Assembly: GCA_016928375.1 (NCBI GenBank)
Contig: JAFGKX010000122.1
Location: 1-6,512, forward strand
Length of the DNA: 6,512 bases
Origin: Candidatus Omnitrophota bacterium
GTDB taxonomy: Bacteria; Omnitrophota; Gorgyraeia; JABMRG01; JAFGKX01
Direction: 5' to 3'
The notes beneath the pieces were generated by a model. That model was not told the DNA's origin. It saw nothing but the letters and a program-made list of their open reading frames with translations, and searched no databases. Below are positions 1 through 6,502 of the stretch, piece by piece. Positions within the stretch are counted from its first letter, which is position 1. Each line of letters starts with the position of its first letter. A program made the position numbers and the translations under genes.

Positions 1-1621
1 CAATAATTTTCGTACCTATGGCACCCTGTATAACGACTTCGAATAACTGCCTCGGAATAATCTCTCTAAGCTTCTCGACTAAGGCGTGGGCTTTTGCCTG
101 TGCTTTATCCACATGAACCATAGAGGACAGCGCCTCGCATGGAGCGCCGTTTAAAAGTATATCCAGCTTCACTACCTTACTTGTGCGGTATTCCAGGAAT
201 TCATAATCCAATGATCCAAAACCTCGGGTAGCGGATTTAATCTTATCATAAAAATCCACGATAATCTCGGACAAAGGAAAATGATACGTAATCTTTACCC
301 TGTCCGTCGTAAGGTATTCCGTACTTAAATAAACGCCGCGGCGCTGTATGCAAAATTCCATAATGTTGCCCAATGTGTCCGTCGGGATAAAAAGATCAGC
401 GCGCACAAAAGGCTCTGCTATTTTTAAAATCTGGTGCACCGGCGGAAACTTAGCGGGATTATCTACATCCAGTACTTTGTCACCCATAATTGTAATTTTA
501 TACACAACACTGGGAGATGTTATTATAAGATTTAAATCATATTCTCTTTCAAGCCTTTCTTCTATTATCTGCATATGCAAAAGCCCCAGGAAGCCGCATC
601 TAAACCCGAACCCTATGGAGCCTATGCTCTCCGGCTCGTATACAAAAGACGCGTCTGAAAGCCTGAGCTTCTCCACGGCATCGCGCAGCATCGGAAAGTC
701 CTTGTTGTTTACCGGATAAATACCGCAGAATACCATGGGCACTGCCTTTTTATATGAAGGCAGGCTTTCGGATGTCGGATTTAGCGAATCAGTGGCAGTA
801 TCTCCTATGGTTATATCTTTCGCATCGCGTATATTCGCGGTAAAATACCCGACTTCACCGCTGCTTAAAGAATCTATTTTGGTCATTTTGGGTTTAAAAA
901 TACCTACTTCGATAATTTCAAAAATTTTACCGCTTTGCATAAACTGGACTTTCATCCCGGGAAGCACTATTCCGTTTACTATCCTTATATATACAATGAC
1001 CCCTTTATATTTATCGTATTGCGAATCAAACACAAGCGCCTGCAGGGGTTTAGCGGCATCGCCGAACGGCGGCGGCACGCGCTCCACGATTTTTTCGAGT
1101 ATATTCTCGCAACCGGTACCGTCTTTTGCGCTTGCTAAAATTATTTCATCTTCTTCGATACCCAGAATATCCTTTATCTGCTTTTTTACTTCGTCAACGC
1201 GGGCATTGGAAAGGTCTATTTTATTGATAACCGGTATTATCTTCAGGTTATGTTCAAGCGCCAGGTAAAGATTCGCCACTGTCTGCGCCTCGACGCCCTG
1301 CGCAGCGTCTACAAGCAATATAGCGCCCTCACACGCGCCTATAGACTTGGAAACTTCGTATGAAAAGTCTACGTGCCCGGGCGTATCTATCAGGTTTAGC
1401 AGGTATTCATTATTGTCTTTCGTTTTATATTTTAAATAAACCGAAGACGCCTTTATCGTTATACCGTGCTCCCTTTCAAGGTCCATATCGTCCAGTAATT
1501 GATTTCTGAACTCTCTTTCGGAAACCGCGCCGGTAATCTGCATCAGCCTGTCGGCCAGCGTACTTTTACCGTGGTCTATATGCGCTATTATACAAAAATT
1601 GCGTATGTTATTAAGCAGCAT
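1..1621 (-). CDS. lepA: Elongation factor 4 (LepA) ribosomal GTPase, C-terminus cut off by window edge
   Basis: Translational GTPase that binds the ribosome and can back-translocate or remodel stalled complexes; cytoplasmic, acting on 70S ribosomes. Translating the minus strand from the ATG at 1621 gives 540 complete codons with no stop up to the window edge. The family is about 600 residues, so roughly 60 C-terminal residues are missing. Seen in order: G1 P-loop AHIDHGKST (about residues 13-21), switch region with REHGIT (50-55), G3 DTPGHVDF (79-86), G4 NKID (133-136), G5 SAKDGTG (164-170), a beta-barrel domain II (about 190-280), VFCGIYPV (297-304), and the LepA hallmark GFRCGFLGLLHM (339-350). 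The frame ends in GAIGTKII, matching the family segment before the C-terminal domain. All GTPase motifs are intact. The start is supported by AAAAGGA nine bases upstream and by the family-typical NNIRNF beginning. It overlaps the 3' end of the mutase gene by 11 nt, suggesting coupling. The hallmark motif separates it from EF-G, TypA and RF3. Confidence 0.97.
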   Translation of the reverse strand, partial: MLLNNIRNFCIIAHIDHGKSTLADRLMQITGAVSEREFRNQLLDDMDLEREHGITIKASSVYLKYKTKDNNEYLLNLIDTPGHVDFSYEVSKSIGACEGAILLVDAAQGVEAQTVANLYLALEHNLKIIPVINKIDLSNARVDEVKKQIKDILGIEEDEIILASAKDGTGCENILEKIVERVPPPFGDAAKPLQALVFDSQYDKYKGVIVYIRIVNGIVLPGMKVQFMQSGKIFEIIEVGIFKPKMTKIDSLSSGEVGYFTANIRDAKDITIGDTATDSLNPTSESLPSYKKAVPMVFCGIYPVNNKDFPMLRDAVEKLRLSDASFVYEPESIGSIGFGFRCGFLGLLHMQIIEERLEREYDLNLIITSPSVVYKITIMGDKVLDVDNPAKFPPVHQILKIAEPFVRADLFIPTDTLGNIMEFCIQRRGVYLSTEYLTTDRVKITYHFPLSEIIVDFYDKIKSATRGFGSLDYEFLEYRTSKVVKLDILLNGAPCEALSSMVHVDKAQAKAHALVEKLREIIPRQLFEVVIQGAIGTKII

Positions 1622-3032
1622 TAAATATCATCCTTTTCCCCGTATCCAGTAATATTTTTAAAAACTGCCTGCTTGGGCTTTCTGCGTATACCCTTAATAT
1701 CGGCTCTGTTCCTGAGGCGCGCAAAAGCAGCCAGCTTGTGTCATTTAAAATAAATTTTAATCCGTCGTAATCTTTTATATCCGCGATCTTTTTGCCTGCT
1801 AATTTATCCGGCACTTTTTCTTTTAATGCCTCGATAGATGCCTTACCTTTATCCGAAGGTATTTTTAAATCAATCCTGTCATAATAAAGCCTGCCGTATC
1901 TTTTTTCCAATTCGGACATGATTTTGTGAATCGGCTTTTTTTCTGCGGCTGATGTTTCCATAAGAAAAAGCCCGGAAACAATACCGTCTCTCTCTGGTAT
2001 ATAGCCTTTAAACCCTATTCCTCCGGATTCTTCTCCGCCTATTAAAACATCCTCATGCAGCATAATCTCCGATATATTCTTAAACCCTACAGGCACCTCA
2101 AGTAGTTTTAATTTAAAATCCGCGGCTATTTTCTCTATCCGGCTGGTGCCGGATATGGTCTTCACCACCGTTCCTTTAAGGCGGCGATATTCGAGCAAAT
2201 GTAAAAGTATAAGGGATATTATTTCGCCGCTTGACAAATACCTGCCTCTTGCATCGGCTGCGGCTATTCTGTCTGCGTCGCCGTCTAAGGCAATAGCTAC
2301 ATCCGGGCGTTGTTTTTTTGCTGTTTTTAAGAAAACTTCGAGGTTTTTCGGCACCGGTTCTGGATTTACGCCGCCGAAGGACGGATTTCTTTCATTCCTG
2401 ATTACCGTTGTTTTTACTTTGCCGCGCGAAAGCAACTCCTCTATGTAGCCTGTGCCTGTACCGTACATGTAATCTACAAGCAGTTTCATACCGCTGTTTT
2501 TTATAAGATTTAAATCTATGTACTTTTTTATAAACCCGAGGTAATCGGAATCTATATTTTGCACGGCAATCAAACCTCTATCTTTGGCCTCGTCGAAATC
2601 AACGGCCTTGACCGAGGCCTGAGGGATAAGTTTTTCTATTTTCAATGTCACTGATATAGCGGCGGACGCCGCATTACCGGTCTTAAATTTTATTCCGTTA
2701 AAACCTGCAGGATTGTGGCTTGCGGTTACAACAATGCCGCCGGATAAGCCTTTTTCTTTTATATAATACGTGACGGCAGGCGTGGGAACGGATTTTTTCG
2801 TAAAAATAACTTTAATATCATTAGCCGATAAAATACCACTTACAGTTTTTGCATATTCTTCGGATAAAAACCTATTATCATAACCAACGATAATAACCGG
2901 CTGCTTACCGGCAGTAGTGGATGATTTGACATAATCCGCAATTGCCTGCGACACTTTACGCACATTCTCAAAAGTAAAATCTTCCGCTATAATACCGCGC
3001 CAACCATCTGTGCCAAATTTAATTGCTGCCAT
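1611..3032 (-). CDS. Phosphoglucomutase/phosphomannomutase (alpha-D-phosphohexomutase family)
   Basis: Cytoplasmic enzyme interconverting hexose 6-phosphate and hexose 1-phosphate through a phosphoserine intermediate. The protein is 473 residues, normal for the bacterial family. Visible motifs in order: FGTDGWRG at the N-terminus (6-13), active-site loop TASHNP (103-108) with Ser105 as the phosphorylated serine, metal-binding DGDADR (250-255), sugar-binding loop GGEESGG (332-338), and C-terminal phosphate-binding RASGTEPILRVY (438-449). All four functional loops are intact, so it should be active. In the family, GEESGG is more typical of glucose-type mutases, while strict phosphomannomutases often carry GEMSGH-like loops; dual specificity is possible, so no gene symbol is given. 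The ATG directly follows the rpe stop codon (no spacer) and has AAAAAGGG five bases upstream inside the end of rpe. Its 3' end overlaps lepA by 11 nt. With manC in the same block, it could supply mannose-1-phosphate, which is an inference. Phosphoglucosamine mutase (GlmM) is less likely given the FGTDGWR start and the GEESGG loop. Confidence 0.93.
   Translation of the reverse strand: MAAIKFGTDGWRGIIAEDFTFENVRKVSQAIADYVKSSTTAGKQPVIIVGYDNRFLSEEYAKTVSGILSANDIKVIFTKKSVPTPAVTYYIKEKGLSGGIVVTASHNPAGFNGIKFKTGNAASAAISVTLKIEKLIPQASVKAVDFDEAKDRGLIAVQNIDSDYLGFIKKYIDLNLIKNSGMKLLVDYMYGTGTGYIEELLSRGKVKTTVIRNERNPSFGGVNPEPVPKNLEVFLKTAKKQRPDVAIALDGDADRIAAADARGRYLSSGEIISLILLHLLEYRRLKGTVVKTISGTSRIEKIAADFKLKLLEVPVGFKNISEIMLHEDVLIGGEESGGIGFKGYIPERDGIVSGLFLMETSAAEKKPIHKIMSELEKRYGRLYYDRIDLKIPSDKGKASIEALKEKVPDKLAGKKIADIKDYDGLKFILNDTSWLLLRASGTEPILRVYAESPSRQFLKILLDTGKRMIFNAA
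1631..1637 (-). promoter_or_regulatory. Shine-Dalgarno of lepA inside the mutase gene
   Basis: The minus strand reads AAAAGGA, nine bases before the lepA ATG at 1621. It sits within the last codons of the upstream mutase gene, consistent with translational coupling across the 11-nt overlap. Confidence 0.65.
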
Positions 3033-3674
3033 TTATGCCCTTTTTAGCGAATCTATTGCTTTTTTGATATCCTTTGCGCCAAATATATAAGTTCCCGCGA
3101 CCAGCACATTAGCTCCGGCATCCACTGCTTTTTTGGCTGTTTTTTCATTTATGCCGCCGTCAACCTGTATGTAGCCTTTAAAGGATTTTCTTATTTTTGC
3201 TATTTTTGGTAAAACATTTTCCATAAACTGCTGCCCGCCAAAACCCGGCTCCACCGTCATAAATAATACCATATCCACTATACCCAAAACATCATTCAAC
3301 GCATCAGCCGGCGTATTTGGTTTTATAGATACGCCTGCTTTTATTTTAGCGGATTTGATTTTTTCAATAATAGATTTTACATCTTTCGCCGCTTCCATAT
3401 GCACGGTTATTATATCGCTGCCCGCTTTTATAAAATCATCCAGGTATTTCTGCGGGTTTTCTATCATAAGGTGCGAATCAAGAATAAGGTTGGTGGCCTT
3501 TCTTAATTCCTTTACAACCGGCGCGCCTATAGTGATATTCGGGACAAAATGACCGTCCATGACATCAATATGTATCCAGTCAGCGCCTGCAGCCTGGACG
3601 CGTTTTACTTCATCCGCAAGGCGGCTGAAATCCGCTGCCAATATTGACGGGGCTACGATGATATCCTGTTTCAT
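3033..3674 (-). CDS. rpe: Ribulose-phosphate 3-epimerase
   Basis: Interconverts D-ribulose 5-phosphate and D-xylulose 5-phosphate in the pentose phosphate pathway; a cytoplasmic metal-dependent TIM-barrel enzyme. The protein is 213 residues, slightly short of the usual 215-230 but complete. Motifs in order: VAPSILAADFSRL (7-19), HIDVMDGHFVPN (35-46) with metal ligand His35 and catalytic Asp37, DSHLMI (66-71) with metal ligand His68, VHMEA (91-95), MTVEPGFGGQ (139-148) forming the phosphate-binding glycine-rich region, VDGGI (171-175) with the second catalytic Asp172, and VAGTYIFGA (192-200) closing the phosphate site. All expected catalytic and metal-binding residues are present. The start is supported by AAAAGGA seven bases upstream, which overlaps the stop codon of the M16 peptidase gene. 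The gene lies 12 nt after that gene and its stop codon abuts the ATG of the mutase, so the three are probably co-translated. Allulose-6-phosphate epimerase (AlsE) is a related alternative, but the motifs and housekeeping setting favour Rpe. Confidence 0.96.
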   Translation of the reverse strand: MKQDIIVAPSILAADFSRLADEVKRVQAAGADWIHIDVMDGHFVPNITIGAPVVKELRKATNLILDSHLMIENPQKYLDDFIKAGSDIITVHMEAAKDVKSIIEKIKSAKIKAGVSIKPNTPADALNDVLGIVDMVLFMTVEPGFGGQQFMENVLPKIAKIRKSFKGYIQVDGGINEKTAKKAVDAGANVLVAGTYIFGAKDIKKAIDSLKRA

Positions 3675-3686
3675 GTTTTCATCCTT

Positions 3687-4955
3687 TTAAAACTGCAGCT
3701 TGGTTTCCATCTCCTGCGCCGCAATCTGCTTTTTTGGCCCTATAACAGCCATATTAAGAGAATTATTTGCAAAAAGCGCTTTTGCCGTTTTTTTCACGTC
3801 GGATAACGTTACTTTTTCTATTTGCGCTATAATCTCATCTTTTGTAAGAATCTTCCCTATGCTGGTAGCCTGCTCGCCTAAAAACAGCATATTAGACATA
3901 GTATCTTCAAGCCCCATGAGAAGCTGGCCTTTGAAATATTCCTTTGCCCGTACAAGCTCCTCTTTTTCGACGTACTTTTCTTTTAATTTTACCAGTTCCG
4001 AAATTATAACCGATACTGCCTCAGCAGCCTTATGCGTATCTACGCCGGCATGAATAAACAAAGAACCGGTGTCTATGAATTCCTTTGTGCCGGAGGCTAT
4101 TTCATACGCAAGGCAGCGTTTTTCTCTTACTTCATTGAATAAACGGCTCGACATATTTCCGCCAAGTATCAGGTTTAAAATCCCCTGCGCGTAACGTTGC
4201 GGGCTTAGCCTGGTTGCAGCATGTGTACCCAGGCATATATGCGTTTGCGCTGTATCTTTATCGTATAGATTTATTTGCGGCATTTTTTGCGCAATCTTTA
4301 CTTTTTTAAAGCTATATCCTTCGCCTGAGCCCTTATGCCTGAAATGTTTCTTCAAAAGGCCTATCACGTTGTCATGCTCTATGTCTCCGCACGCTACAGC
4401 TGTTATGTTTAACGGCGCATGATATTTATCCATGTAGCCTATCAGATCATTTCTTTTGATGCGCCCTACCGTATCGAATGTGCCCAGCAGAGACCTGCCC
4501 AACGGATGTTCGGGCCAAAGCAGCGCATCCAGGAGTTCGTGCACGTATTGGTTCGGCAGGTCCATATACATCCTTATTTCTTCGACAATAACGTTTCTTT
4601 CCTTATCTATTTCCTTGTTTTCGAAAGTTGAATTAATCAGCATATCCGAAAGGACATCAATTGCGCGCTCAAGATATTTTGAGACAATTTTTATATAATA
4701 GCATGTATATTCTTCCGATGTAAACGCATTGAAGATTCCGCCTACTCCTTCTATTTCTTCTTTAATCTGTTTGTAATTTCTTGTTTTTGTGCCCTTAAAA
4801 AGCATGTGTTCCAAAAAATGCGATATGCCCTGTAAGTTATCAGGCTCGTACCTTCCGCCGGTTTTTACCCACAGCCCCAAGGTCATCGAATGCATGTTGG
4901 GCATCCTGTCGGTTATCACCGTTAAATTATTGTTTAACTTGCTGGTTTTATGCAT
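3687..4955 (-). CDS. M16 family zinc peptidase (processing-peptidase-like)
   Basis: Zinc metalloprotease of the pitrilysin/mitochondrial-processing-peptidase clan, likely degrading or processing peptides. The protein is 422 residues, the usual length of the compact bacterial M16B type made of two homologous halves. The N-terminal half carries the inverted zinc motif HFLEH (46-50: His46 and His50 ligands, Glu49 catalytic base) in the context GISHFLEHMLFKGT, and EEIRMY (125-130), where Glu126 lies at the spacing expected for the third ligand. The C-terminal half shows LGGNMSSRLFNEVRE followed by LAYEI, with Arg277 and Tyr284 as the substrate-binding Arg/Tyr pair known in active family members. 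This looks like a catalytically competent subunit rather than an inactive partner. No signal peptide or membrane segment is visible, so a cytoplasmic location is inferred. The start is bounded by an in-frame TAG three codons upstream. The ATG overlaps the end of ruvX by 8 nt and its Shine-Dalgarno is unusually far away (14 nt). Natural substrate unknown. Confidence 0.94.
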   Translation of the reverse strand: MHKTSKLNNNLTVITDRMPNMHSMTLGLWVKTGGRYEPDNLQGISHFLEHMLFKGTKTRNYKQIKEEIEGVGGIFNAFTSEEYTCYYIKIVSKYLERAIDVLSDMLINSTFENKEIDKERNVIVEEIRMYMDLPNQYVHELLDALLWPEHPLGRSLLGTFDTVGRIKRNDLIGYMDKYHAPLNITAVACGDIEHDNVIGLLKKHFRHKGSGEGYSFKKVKIAQKMPQINLYDKDTAQTHICLGTHAATRLSPQRYAQGILNLILGGNMSSRLFNEVREKRCLAYEIASGTKEFIDTGSLFIHAGVDTHKAAEAVSVIISELVKLKEKYVEKEELVRAKEYFKGQLLMGLEDTMSNMLFLGEQATSIGKILTKDEIIAQIEKVTLSDVKKTAKALFANNSLNMAVIGPKKQIAAQEMETKLQF

Positions 4956-5379
4956 CTGGGTCTATGTGTCCTCCTTTTGAATCAAGGTATGTCTGCAATA
5001 TTATCTGCGCCGCTACTTTATCTATCAGGCTTTTTCTTTTTTTCCTGCTGACATCAGCTGAAAGCAGAAGCCTTTCCCCTTCTTTTGTGCTTAAGCGCTC
5101 ACAGTAAGGCACGATCGGTATCGAAATTTTTTCTTTTAATTGATTGATGAATTTATTGACCTTCTGCGTCTGCTTGCTCTCCGTGCCTTTCATGGTTATG
5201 GGCAGGCCAACGACAAGCTCGTTAGGCTGATAATGCCTTATAAAACCTATTATGATATTTATATCGTTTTCGAGTGTTTTTCTTTCTATAACGCTAATAC
5301 CCGTAGCTATAGTATCGGTTTGATCGCTTATGGCCACGCCTATTCTTCTATCGCCTACATCCAGCGCCAATGTTCTCAT
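4948..5379 (-). CDS. ruvX: Putative pre-16S rRNA nuclease / Holliday junction resolvase-like RuvX (YqgF)
   Basis: RNase H-fold protein of the YqgF family, implicated in 16S rRNA 5'-end maturation and proposed as a RuvC-like resolvase; cytoplasmic. With the ATG at 5379 the product is 143 residues, a normal family length. Seen: MRTLALDVGDRRIGVAISD (1-19) with catalytic Asp7, ELVVGLPITMKGTES (54-68), CERLSTKEGERLL (93-105), and ADVSRKKRKSLIDKVAAQIILQTYLDS (109-135; Asp120 in the conserved C-terminal aspartate position). Oddity: the family motif DERLT/ST here begins with Cys93 instead of Asp, while Glu94 is kept. Start choice: an in-frame GTG at 5403 would add eight residues, but it lies inside an inverted-repeat arm with a poorly spaced ribosome site, whereas the ATG at 5379 has AAAGG six bases upstream and begins exactly where family members begin. 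The gene overlaps the M16 peptidase start by 8 nt and follows manC after a short hairpin-bearing gap. Confidence 0.94.
   Translation of the reverse strand: MRTLALDVGDRRIGVAISDQTDTIATGISVIERKTLENDINIIIGFIRHYQPNELVVGLPITMKGTESKQTQKVNKFINQLKEKISIPIVPYCERLSTKEGERLLLSADVSRKKRKSLIDKVAAQIILQTYLDSKGGHIDPDA
4970..4978 (-). promoter_or_regulatory. Strong but distant Shine-Dalgarno for the M16 peptidase
   Basis: The minus strand reads AAAAGGAGG, nearly the full anti-16S complement, but it ends 14 bases before the ATG at 4955, longer than the usual 5-9. An in-frame TAG between it and the ATG rules out an earlier start. It lies inside the 3' end of ruvX, so translating ribosomes arriving from ruvX (which stops 8 nt past the ATG) may also re-initiate here. 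Confidence 0.6.
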
Positions 5380-5385
5380 TCCGCA

Positions 5386-5390
5386 CCTTT
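5386..5390 (-). promoter_or_regulatory. Shine-Dalgarno of ruvX that decides its start
   Basis: The minus strand reads AAAGG here, six bases before the ATG at 5379, a standard spacing. It supports this ATG over the in-frame GTG at 5403, whose nearest purine run (AAAGGG) is only one base upstream and is tied up in the inverted repeat. Confidence 0.75.
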
Positions 5391-5397
5391 CTGCTAT

Positions 5398-5428
5398 TCC
5401 CACGCCCTTTATTATAAAAGGCGCGGGA
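5398..5428 (-). repeat. Inverted repeat / RNA hairpin between manC and ruvX
   Basis: Two 15-base arms (5398-5412 and 5414-5428) around one central base. On the transcribed (minus) strand the arms are TCCCGCGCCTTTTAT and ATAAAGGGCGTGGGA. In RNA all 15 positions can pair, 13 as Watson-Crick and 2 as G-U; a realistic hairpin has 13 pairs with a 5-base loop (AUAAU). It starts two bases after the last T of the manC TAA reading frame and ends eight bases before the ruvX Shine-Dalgarno. No T run follows on the minus strand, so it is not a classical intrinsic terminator. The centre contains TATAAT, a consensus -10 element, but no good -35 was seen 17 bases upstream. Possible roles are an mRNA processing or stabilising stem, an operator for a dimeric repressor, or a weak promoter; none is proven. 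Confidence 0.6.
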
Positions 5429-6502
5429 TTATAAAAATTTTCTTAAGGGTTTATTTTTTTCTATTTTTTCCACAAGATTTTTAACAAGCTCGGATTTATC
5501 TTTTCTGCATACCAGGGTCGCGTCATCCGTGTGTATGATTATGATATCTCTTAAGCCCACAGTGCCGACAAGGTGCTCATCGTTGCTTACGATAATACAG
5601 CTTTTAGTGCCTACGCTTTCATGGCTGCCCATTACAATATTGTTCCGCGCTTTATGCTTCATTATCTCCGCTATGTTTTTCCATGAACCTATATCGTATA
5701 ATTTAAAATTGGTTTTCACCACGCACACGCGCTTCGATTTTTCCATAACCGCATAATCTATGGATATGTCGTCAAAACCCTTGTAATGCCTGGCAATCGC
5801 TTTATCGAATTTATTTGTGCCGGCGTACATTTTAATAAATTTAAGCCCGAGCGAAAGTTTAGGTGCGCATTTATTTATCTCTTCCATCATAACCGAGGCT
5901 TTAGATATAAAAATACCGCCATTCCAGAAGTAATTTCCACTTTTTAAAAATTGCTTTGCTCTTTTAGCATCGGGCTTTTCTACAAATGCGTCGGCACGAA
6001 AAATATTGTTTTCTATATTTTTACCTGTTTTTATATAGCCAAATCCCGTAGAGGCGAATGTGGGTTTTATGCCTATGGTAACTACAGCATTTCCCAGGCA
6101 CGCGTATTCCGCGGCTGTTTTAATCGCGGCCCTGAATTTATCGTTATCCAGTATTAGCTGATCCGCCGGCAGCACTATAAAAACTGCGCTAGGGTCTCTC
6201 GTATTTATAATAACAGACGCAAGCCCTATGGCAGCAGCAGTATTTTTGCTCTCAGGCTCAGGGATAATATTGGATTGCGGAATACGAGGAAGCTGCTTTC
6301 TGACTTCTTTTGCCTGCAGTTTATTCGTTATGATGAGTATATTTTTATTATCGACAATTCCCTGCAGCCTTGAAACCGCCTGCTGAATAAGCGTAGTCTT
6401 GCTTCCAAAAAAAGAAAGAAGGTACTTAGGCCTGTCCATCCTGCTTTTAGGCCAAAATCTCTTTCCCCGTCCACCTGCTATTATTACCGCGTATAATGAC
6501 AT
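5429..6502 (-). CDS. manC: Mannose-1-phosphate guanylyltransferase (GDP-mannose pyrophosphorylase)
   Basis: Makes GDP-mannose from mannose 1-phosphate and GTP, releasing pyrophosphate; cytoplasmic, feeding mannosyl or fucosyl/rhamnosyl glycans. The protein is 357 residues, the short form that has the nucleotidyltransferase domain but lacks the C-terminal cupin isomerase domain of the roughly 470-residue ManC/AlgA type. Motifs in order: AGGRGKRFWPKSR (9-21) followed by RPK (24-26), the pyrophosphorylase signature; PEPESKNTAAAIG (81-93); LPADQ (111-115, where LPADH is common) with the metal-binding Asp; TGFGYI (152-157); VEKP (174-177); WNGGIF (193-198), SIDYAVMEK (247-255), DIGSW (270-274), and a C-terminal segment with VGLRDIIIIHT (315-325) typical of the family. 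The EPESKN, SIDYAVME and DIGSW motifs favour mannose over glucose as substrate. The ATG at 6502 has GGA seven bases upstream, at the window edge. It is the first gene visible in the block; whether a promoter or another gene lies upstream cannot be seen. Confidence 0.94.
   Translation of the reverse strand: MSLYAVIIAGGRGKRFWPKSRMDRPKYLLSFFGSKTTLIQQAVSRLQGIVDNKNILIITNKLQAKEVRKQLPRIPQSNIIPEPESKNTAAAIGLASVIINTRDPSAVFIVLPADQLILDNDKFRAAIKTAAEYACLGNAVVTIGIKPTFASTGFGYIKTGKNIENNIFRADAFVEKPDAKRAKQFLKSGNYFWNGGIFISKASVMMEEINKCAPKLSLGLKFIKMYAGTNKFDKAIARHYKGFDDISIDYAVMEKSKRVCVVKTNFKLYDIGSWKNIAEIMKHKARNNIVMGSHESVGTKSCIIVSNDEHLVGTVGLRDIIIIHTDDATLVCRKDKSELVKNLVEKIEKNKPLRKFL

Noticed and set aside
348..719. 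Plus-strand open frame of 123 codons
   Set aside because: Antisense to the conserved LepA region containing GFRCGFLGLLH; no domain seen in its translation.
735..1268. Plus-strand open frame of 177 codons, with a nested 67-codon frame at 935-1138 in another phase
   Set aside because: Lies wholly antisense to lepA. Its translation is low-complexity and rich in Ser/Ile/Phe, as expected from reading a real gene backwards, and it has no recognisable domain. LepA motifs on the other strand are unbroken.
2146..2448. Plus-strand open frame of 100 codons
   Set aside because: Antisense to the mutase, across the metal-binding DGDADR region; no independent coding evidence.
3700..4053. Plus-strand open frame of 117 codons with hydrophobic stretches resembling membrane segments
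   Set aside because: Antisense to the C-terminal half of the M16 peptidase. Hydrophobicity is the usual by-product of reading Lys/Glu-rich AT-rich genes on the opposite strand.
4419..4698. Two overlapping plus-strand frames of 70 and 80 codons
   Set aside because: Both are antisense to the M16 peptidase in different phases and show no family resemblance.
5409..5436. Sigma-70 promoter for ruvX using one of two TATAAT hexamers
   Set aside because: Both hexamers match the -10 consensus, but no convincing -35 element stands about 17 bases upstream of either. One overlaps the manC stop codon and the other is the core of the hairpin, and TATAAT is easily found by chance in AT-rich DNA.
5398..5440. 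Intrinsic terminator after manC, or a bidirectional terminator
   Set aside because: The stem is good but no T run follows it on the minus strand, and on the plus strand the following bases are A-rich before a short TTTT; there is also no plus-strand gene to terminate.
5140..5484. Plus-strand frame of 114 codons spanning ruvX and the end of manC
   Set aside because: Crosses the hairpin gap and two well-supported minus-strand genes; no recognisable domain.
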